From: Roseburia sp. 499
Lineage (GTDB): Bacteria; Bacillota; Clostridia; Lachnospirales; Lachnospiraceae
Direction of reading: 5' to 3'
NCBI RefSeq assembly: GCF_001940225.2
Contig: NZ_CP135164.1
Coordinates: 372,001 to 436,000 of the forward strand
Length of the DNA: 64,000 nt
In this document: positions 63,378 to 64,000 of the stretch, in pieces
How the letters are laid out: every line of letters starts with the position of its first letter
Position numbering within the stretch: the first letter of the stretch is position 1
Made by a program: the position numbers and the translations under genes
The notes under the pieces: model-generated
The model's input: the letters and a program-made list of their open reading frames with translations, nothing else
Told to the model about the DNA's origin: nothing
The model's database searches: none

Positions 63378-64000
63378 ATGATGAAGAAAATAATGATTAT
63401 AGGTGGATACGGACAGGTAGGAAGTTATGTGTGTGATAACTTGCAGAAGCAAAACGTAGATTTTATTGTATCCGGACGAAGCTTAGAAAAATGTAAGCAC
63501 TATGTAGAAAAAACAGGGTCTAATGCAGAATGCCGTTTGGTGGATGTGACAAAATGGATGGATTCTTATTTAGAAAACGTAGAGACAGTGGTCATGTGTT
63601 TGGAAATGAACAACATGGAGGTCTTAGAAGCTTGCATAAGGTGTGGGGTCAATTATGTAGATATCACACCAACCGGCTCAATGATTGAGCAATTTAAACG
63701 GAAAAAGGAAGAGATTGCAAAGGCCGGTATCGTAGTTTGCGTTGGAGTAGGAATAGCTCCGGGAGTAAGTAATGTTCTATGTGAAGCAATGGCAAGGAAA
63801 TTTGATAATATAGAAACGATAAATAGCTATATTATGCTGGGAATTGGAGAATCTCATGGAAAAAATGCAGTTTCCTGGCTTGTTAATAATTTGAACGTGA
63901 CTTATTACGAGAATTTGGATAGAAACCGTAAAGTGCAAAGTTTCTCAGAGGGCAGAAGTATTGTTTTAAGTGGTGAAAAAAAGAAACGTCGATTTGTTCG
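63378..64000 (+). CDS. Saccharopine dehydrogenase-family NAD(P)-binding protein, partial
   Basis: The frame opens at ATG 63378 (or 63381) and runs without a stop to the window edge, about 207 residues. The N-terminus IMIIGGYGQVGSYVCDNL is a Rossmann NAD(P)-binding motif and the following DVTKW, GVNYVDITPTG and VVCVGVGIAPGVSNVL match the saccharopine dehydrogenase NADP-binding family. Lysine or polyamine metabolism cannot be assigned from a partial gene. It is probably co-transcribed with the MarR gene. Confidence 0.85.
   Translation, partial: MMKKIMIIGGYGQVGSYVCDNLQKQNVDFIVSGRSLEKCKHYVEKTGSNAECRLVDVTKWMDSYLENVETVVMCLEMNNMEVLEACIRCGVNYVDITPTGSMIEQFKRKKEEIAKAGIVVCVGVGIAPGVSNVLCEAMARKFDNIETINSYIMLGIGESHGKNAVSWLVNNLNVTYYENLDRNRKVQSFSEGRSIVLSGEKKKRRFV

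Overview
The window looks like a chromosomal segment of a low-GC, Gram-positive gut-type Clostridia, most likely a Lachnospiraceae member. This rests on AT-rich DNA with strong TTGACA/TATAAT-type promoters and AGGAGG ribosome sites, HPr kinase and WhiA, a type III glutamine synthetase, an ammonium transporter fused to a P-II domain, a T-box leader and a methyl-accepting chemotaxis protein. No rRNA, CRISPR array or prophage is visible; one tRNA (Gln, anticodon CTG) is present.

Layout: 1-4.3 kb has a C39-family exported peptidase, a HAD phosphatase and a compact pabA-pabB-pabC set for p-aminobenzoate. pyrG is convergent behind a shared terminator. 6.1-16.4 kb is a housekeeping run: ftsH, uvrC, hprK, M18 aminopeptidase, murB, rapZ, whiA and a diacylglycerol kinase-like gene, followed by fba. 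17.5-23.2 kb is a nitrogen block: glnA type III and the Amt/P-II fusion, each behind a terminator-like leader hairpin, then a receiver-like protein that has lost its phospho-acceptor aspartate. A class A PBP, a YigZ protein, tRNA-Gln, an acyl-ACP thioesterase, an S1-domain CvfB protein, a CPBP protease, trxB and an SH3/NlpC hydrolase follow to 31.7 kb.

31.7-32.3 kb is a 646-base noncoding stretch with a repeat hairpin and a tight cluster of DnaA-box-like nonamers. 32.3-39.5 kb carries a TagA-like glycosyltransferase, a YitT protein, a PucR-type regulator and the envelope set ftsE-ftsX-M23 hydrolase-S41 protease. A T-box leader precedes a CstA-family transporter at 40 kb, followed by a chemotaxis receptor and a transposase gene. 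At 45-49.2 kb a TPP riboswitch controls thiC-thiW-thiM-thiE-thiD: HMP is made de novo and thiazole is apparently imported and salvaged.

49.3-57.8 kb is more accessory: a lipoprotein, a double-NUDIX protein, a uracil/hypoxanthine-type glycosylase, a PIN-like protein, several orphans, a Cys-rich protein whose best upstream extension contains an in-frame TGA, a DEDDh exonuclease fused to a topoisomerase-type zinc ribbon, small membrane proteins and a broken Rpn-like gene with 24-bp repeats. The right end has a CapA-family protein, a TetR-controlled ABC exporter, an amidohydrolase, a MarR regulator with a palindromic promoter, and a partial saccharopine-dehydrogenase-like gene cut by the window edge.

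The observations I would examine first are the in-frame TGA near 53.6 kb, the DnaA-box cluster near 32 kb, the nitrogen block with its leader hairpins and pseudo-receiver, and a short repeat that recurs just after intrinsic terminators. All functions are read from sequence motifs without database searches.
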